Source: Symbiodinium natans
Taxonomy: Eukaryota > Sar > Dinophyceae > Suessiales > Symbiodiniaceae
Direction: 5' to 3'
NCBI GenBank assembly: GCA_905221605.1
Contig: CAJNDS010002474.1
Span: 203,501-267,500, forward strand
DNA: 64,000 nucleotides
The number at the start of each line of letters is the position of its first letter. Position 1 is the stretch's first letter. The notes below the pieces were generated by a model. That model did no database searches, was not told where the DNA came from, and saw only the letters and a list, made by a program, of their open reading frames with translations. Positions 59,201-64,000 of this stretch are shown piece after piece. The position numbers and the translations under genes were made by a program.

Positions 59201-62200
59201 CCGCCGCTAGTGTTTGTGGCCTGGGTCTGAAAACTAATATGGCTCTGCCAACAGTCCCTGGCAAGTGCACTTCCCAAAGGTAAGGCTCGACACACCTTTA
59301 GAAGCCTCCGCAGCTATGTCGGGTTCAAGTAGGTGAGCCTGGGGACAGTTGTATGATTACCGCCTTAGGGCCAAGAGTGTCTCCGGGGATTTGGGCCTAT
59401 GCTCATGATGGGATTTGAGGCTACTTTATGGCTTAGGGTCCTCCAGGAAGAGTTAAACTGCTTGTATACATTTTGTATATATAATATCTACATATACATA
59501 TATGTATATATATATATATATACATACGCAACCAACATGCTTGTCAAAGCCTAAGGCAGTAAAGCCTGAGGCCCTAAATCGTGAACCACATCCGCATGCC
59601 CTGAAGCTCACTCCTTCCTTGGGGCCTATTTAGAAGAGTTTTACAGGTTTAAGGGCTTCGAATTGAGCCTCCATGCCTGTAGCAGCCTGAGCCAGCTAGA
59701 CAAATTGAAAGCCTGGTGCCCTAAGCAAAAGTAGGTCCCCAACTGAAATGATAGAAAACTACTCCCCATGTCGCAGAGTCCCACTCGGACTGGGTTTCGC
59801 CGAGGTTCGATGAACCCTAACCGAACGTAACGCTTGTACGTTGAACCTGCACCCTAGCGTGTGAGTGAATAAGTTTGTCAAGCCTCGTACTTCGTACCCA
59901 TGATGCCGCCATCCCTGGCGAGGGTTTTGTTTATGGCTCCAGGCGTAGAACTCGGTGTTGCTTCAGGCCTCTCTCCGAAAACGACTGTGGCATTTATTGT
60001 TACATGGCTTCATGAGCCGACATGGGCGAACAGTCAAGGCATTTCTGTAATGAATGGACTGTTCGTGCTTGGTGGCTTCTCGCTACCTTGTCTGACCACA
60101 AATTGGATTCAGCTTGAGGGCCCACTTCTTGGGGAGACATGTCTTACCGTTCAGGGTTTAGGCGAAAGAGAAAGGGCAGTTCTAGGCTCCCTCCATGTTT
60201 TGTGCTGAGGCCGGAGATCCATGCCGACTCTCGAAACAAATCCAATCCAGCACCGCTCTCAGCAAACCTTTGTCGTCCAAGGAGTCGATCAAACCATGAG
60301 CTCCATTCTGCACCCTGCACATATTGATACCAAAAAACATTTTTTTGCAACAGAATGCAAACAAAAGATCGTCCCGTTCTGCAACTCAACTTGCAAAACT
60401 TGCGCCTCCCAACCGTCCAGTTGAGCCCATGAGCAGTGATGCCTGGGGCGGAATGCGGCGAAGTTAGTGTGAGGTTCCACCGGGTGTGCTGTGTCCACCA
60501 GAGCTTCAACCCCCCAGAAGCGGCCTTCATGTTAATGCGTGAGCCAGGGGGCTCTGATGCTCGTGTCCCTAAGTGTACATCTAGGGCGCCTTAGGCGCTG
60601 TACCCTGGCACCTCAAGCTTGCTTCGGAATCTGAATGTTTAGGCGCTCAACTTAAATTCCTAAAACCCGAACCGAAATCAACCCGAGAAAAACCAAGGAC
60701 CCGGCTTGGCCCCTGAAGTACATGGGAGACGAAGGGTGAGGCATCCGCCCTGCGCTCGGTCGGGGCTCAAAACTCGCAATGAAGGGAGCGGCCGTAAGAG
60801 ATGTGACAGTCGCAGCACGAGGCAGTCAGAAGCAAGGATGAGTTCAGAAATGCTGCTGGTGCCACAGACATTCATTCGTACAGGATAGCCGCCGCTAAAG
60901 AATCAGCCGCATACCGGAGCAAAGGCCAGTTCGAATTCTCCAAAGCTCGCTGCGTGTTTCCCAGCCCGAATTTGCGAATTTGTGAACCCCAAACAGCCCA
61001 AAACAGCTCCGCCGGCCTATCTGGATGGAGAATTCCTCGGCAAGGACAAACAGAAAACTATAGAACACCTATCTACACTGGATCCGATGTCGGTGTGGAG
61101 GGCTCTTGCTTGCTCTGCAGTGCTCTGCAGACCAGAGAGGCTCTTAGCTCAGCTGTAGGGCCAGGCCAGGGGCACCATGTCTGATTTGCTGGGGGCATTC
61201 CTTTGGCGGTGAGGTCGCCCGTAGCCCAAATTTCTCAGGAAAGGGTTGGACAGTCACCATCGACACCCCCTCTTGCACTCGCAGCGGCGCTCCCAGAGTC
61301 CATCCATGAGGATTTGGAAACTCTCCTCACTCCTGGAGGCAAACAAAAATTGCCAGGTTCAATGCCCGTCTTTTTTTGACAATCGGGACATCCTTCAAAC
61401 GAAACACATGTGACCACTTGTGTAGCACGCGAATGAAAATCCAGCCAGTCGAATCTTCATGTGTGCATGCACATGTACACCCGGGTGTGCATCAGCTAGG
61501 GAATGGTCTGACGAAGGGAACTTGTGCTGTGAATGCAACTTCTGTGCAGCATGATGAAGCTGTGCTGGGACGGAGAAGTGACGAATGCTGTAAAATGCAA
61601 TGGCCTTGACCCTCCCGCCACCCCCGAAAAACTCAAAGCGCTGGTCGCCAACAACACAGGGAAGTTGAAGATCCAAAAGTCGCAGACACGACGTGATTCT
61701 CTTACAGACTCACGATCTCCTGATGCCCATAGTGATGGTCGACCTGCCATTGCAAGGTGGTCTCAAAAACTCAAGTGCTTCGACTAGAAGGAGAGACCTT
61801 GTTGGACCAAACGTTGACATGTTCTGCAGGTTGACCAGGTTTCAGAAGCACAGCATTGACAGCATGGCATCGTATGATCACAAGCATTGGGCCCGTGCAT
61901 TGAAGCACTACTTGGACATGCTCGCGGGAATACTTGACAACTTCCCTACTCAACGCCCAAAGCAGCCTAGCACCATTGCACACCCTGAAGCGCCACCTAT
62001 ACCCTTGACACTAAGTGCCTTGCATAACCGCCCCTCCCTCACACCCTGGCCCAAACCACAGCATCTTGTCAACTGCGAGGGTTCCATGCCCAGTGCGGAA
62101 AAGTAGCTTCATAGCAAGCAGTCACTGAAAACCCCCCATGGTCTTAAGCATGAAAAGCGCGATATACAGAGCAAAACAGAAGCCTCTCGACCCTGCCTCT

Positions 62201-64000
62201 GCAAGACCTAGTTCAATCCATCCCGCCAATCCCTGAACCACGTTCTGGGTGTTCTCAAACACTCTAGGCCATACTCAACCTGTTATGTCAAACTTTCCAA
62301 CAAGATGACTGAAGGCATACGAGTTCAAATATAGAACGTCAGTAAACTGCGCTTGAACACCTACATATACAACAGGACACATTCCGTGAAACATAAGAAC
62401 ATGGTGACAAAAACCGAAGAGGGAACTGAGCAACATGTAATGGAAAGAGCGTATTTCAAACAGCAAGCGCGTACCAAGCGAAATCGAATATCGAACGCTG
62501 CGAAGATTCAAACATACCAGGGTTCAATGTGTAGTCTCGTCCTCGTGTGGTTGGTGGTTGTTAGTTGGTGGCCACCCACAGAAACCTGTATGGTTCATGC
62601 GTTTTCGCTCGCTTTGGCACACAACACGCCTTTTGAATCATGATTTTTACATCCATCATACCAGCGCATCAATTGGCCAGAGCATTCATGCCCCGCACAG
62701 TGAACTGAGTCGTTTTGTAAAAGTTCCAGCTGCCTGTGTTCCCTCCTGGCAAAGCTACGCAAAGCTTGAAGACGTCTGCTAGGCGCCAACGGTCGTCGGG
62801 GCGAGTGGGCAAGGCATCAACCCTCGGCTCGCGCAGTGGGCATGGCGCAAGAACCTTAACGAGCTAAGAGGTGCGGTTTGGTTTGGCTTGGTCCTCGCCC
62901 TTCTCGCGAATCCCTGACCAACTGCAGAGGCCCGAGAATCCCTGGAGTGCCAACAAATTCCAAATCTGTAGGATGGATGTTCGAAGAAGAAAACTCGTTT
63001 TTCGATAGGTGCAGCTTGCCTTGGCTCGGCTGGCTTTGGGTTTGGCGAGAATTGGCTCGGCCCCAAGAGGTCGAAGCTTCCCACTTGCCTTCTTTTCGGC
63101 ACAATGGTCTTGGAACAAACTCATATGGGCTTTTTAAGCCTCTTGATACTATGATGTCCCTCAAAGACTCAAAGCAACCTTGCACAGCTTACCAAGGCGA
63201 GGGGGGGGGTTGGGGAGCAGTCTCCCCTCATTTGCAAACATAGCTTGCGTGGCTGAAAAAAGCAGAGGGTTGGGGGGCAAAGCAATGCTCAAACGGCAGG
63301 GTTGGAACGGATTGCTACGTGTTTTGAAGCAATTCCTCTTGACGGCATGATGCTCTTTAAAGTCAGCAAGCATGGCTTGAAGGAGCGGGGGGTTAGGGGG
63401 GTGCAGGCCCCCCGTTTGCAAACGCAACAAGTGACGCTCTTCAGGGCAATCTTGCGCGGGTGCTCCCAAGAATATAGAGGAGCCAAGCCAAGCCAGCCGC
63501 ACCTAGGAGAGAAAACGGGCCCAATCCAAACCACACAAAGAAACATGAAAGAAACTCCTTCGCCAGCCAAGCCAAACTCCGAGCCAAGCCAAGCCACACC
63601 AACAACCAAGCCGCACCTACGAAAAACAACGTGTTACCGGGCCTGAACTAATTCTCCCCTATTTTTTGCGGAATGTCACAACAGAACCCGCAGCAACCCT
63701 TAGCAAATTGAACCACACGCAAGCCCAAGACATTGCGGAGGGGCTTGTAGCACTCTCCGTCGAAGACCATGTCCTTTCAGCCAAGCTTAGTGATACAGTT
63801 TGGCAAGTCCCACTCTCAACCCTCAACCATACACCAGAAGAAGCGCTGACATCCCCTTTTTCTGCACACTCTGCACCCAGCTCGAGTTTCCATTCATCTA
63901 CCACAAAGGAACCCATACAAGCTCTTCAAGAATGAGACTGCCATATCATCCTGGCCGGTTTCTCCCCACTCCCCGCAGCCTCGGGCGTCTCCCAGTTATT
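56246..64000. other. Non-coding region, no gene recognised
   Basis: No convincing frame on either strand; the short frames lack domains. TA-rich microsatellites lie at 57103-57162 and 59470-59525. Two diverged copies of a roughly 100-bp G-rich unit lie at about 63127-63240 and 63333-63423, sharing CTCTTGA..C.ATGATG, AAAG and a G-run followed by TTTGCAAAC. The promoter of the RCC1-repeat gene should lie just above 56245, but no element was recognised. Confidence 0.5.
57103..57162. repeat. (TA)n microsatellite
   Basis: About 60 bp of alternating TA with a few interruptions. A second such tract is at 59470-59525. Confidence 0.9.

Overview
The window looks like nuclear DNA of a dinoflagellate. 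Four independent signs point that way: (i) a gene at 52.7-56.2 kb whose introns only close in frame if they use GA-AG and GC-AG borders, a dinoflagellate habit; (ii) LTRs carrying the 3' half of the dinoflagellate spliced leader; (iii) degenerate TTTAGGG telomere-type repeats scattered in non-coding DNA; (iv) a gene-poor, retroelement-rich layout with long non-coding stretches. No rRNA operon, tRNA gene or CRISPR array was recognised.

Layout. 0-4.3 kb is non-coding. 4.4-4.87 kb and 22.06-22.62 kb are two halves of one long trinucleotide microsatellite, split by a 17.2 kb Ty3/gypsy-class LTR retrotransposon on the + strand (element 1, 4868-22061; 296-bp LTRs differing at one base; TACT target duplication). 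24.08-34.56 kb is a second, Ty1/copia-class LTR retrotransposon on the - strand (element 2; 178-bp identical LTRs; GCACC target duplication). 34.6-44.1 kb is non-coding. 44.15-48.2 kb is a patchwork: a short bacterial/organelle-type LSU rRNA match, a decayed transposase-like reading frame, and an AT-rich segment with a dense run of perfect hairpins that resembles dinoflagellate mitochondrial non-coding DNA. 52.7-56.25 kb holds the one convincing host gene (- strand, four exons, 522 codons): a ubiquitin-like N-terminus followed by ten 41-residue RCC1-like repeats. 56.3-64 kb is non-coding.

Element 1 is the main discovery. It carries Gag (two CCCH fingers), protease, reverse transcriptase (RT), RNase H and integrase (IN), but the RT is split and permuted. 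The RT C-terminal part and RNase H lie before IN; the RT fingers/palm with its full catalytic triad (D, YVDD) lies after IN, about 5.4 kb downstream of its other half. Downstream of pol is a cargo block not expected in an LTR retrotransposon: a Tpt1/KptA-like RNA 2'-phosphotransferase with a C2H2 finger, an ORF with two RanBP2-type fingers, a membrane helix and a SWIM finger, and a phospholipase-D-fold nuclease-like protein. The pairing of a 2'-phosphotransferase with a PLD-fold phosphodiesterase suggests RNA-end processing (inference).

Element 2 encodes Gag/protease, an inserted ORF with a RapZ-C-like domain, IN, a 2-oxoglutarate/Fe(II) dioxygenase-like domain fused in front of RT, and RNase H. 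Its pol frame is one continuous frame cut by four single stop codons although its LTRs are identical. Both elements look recently inserted, yet both carry lesions in their reading frames.
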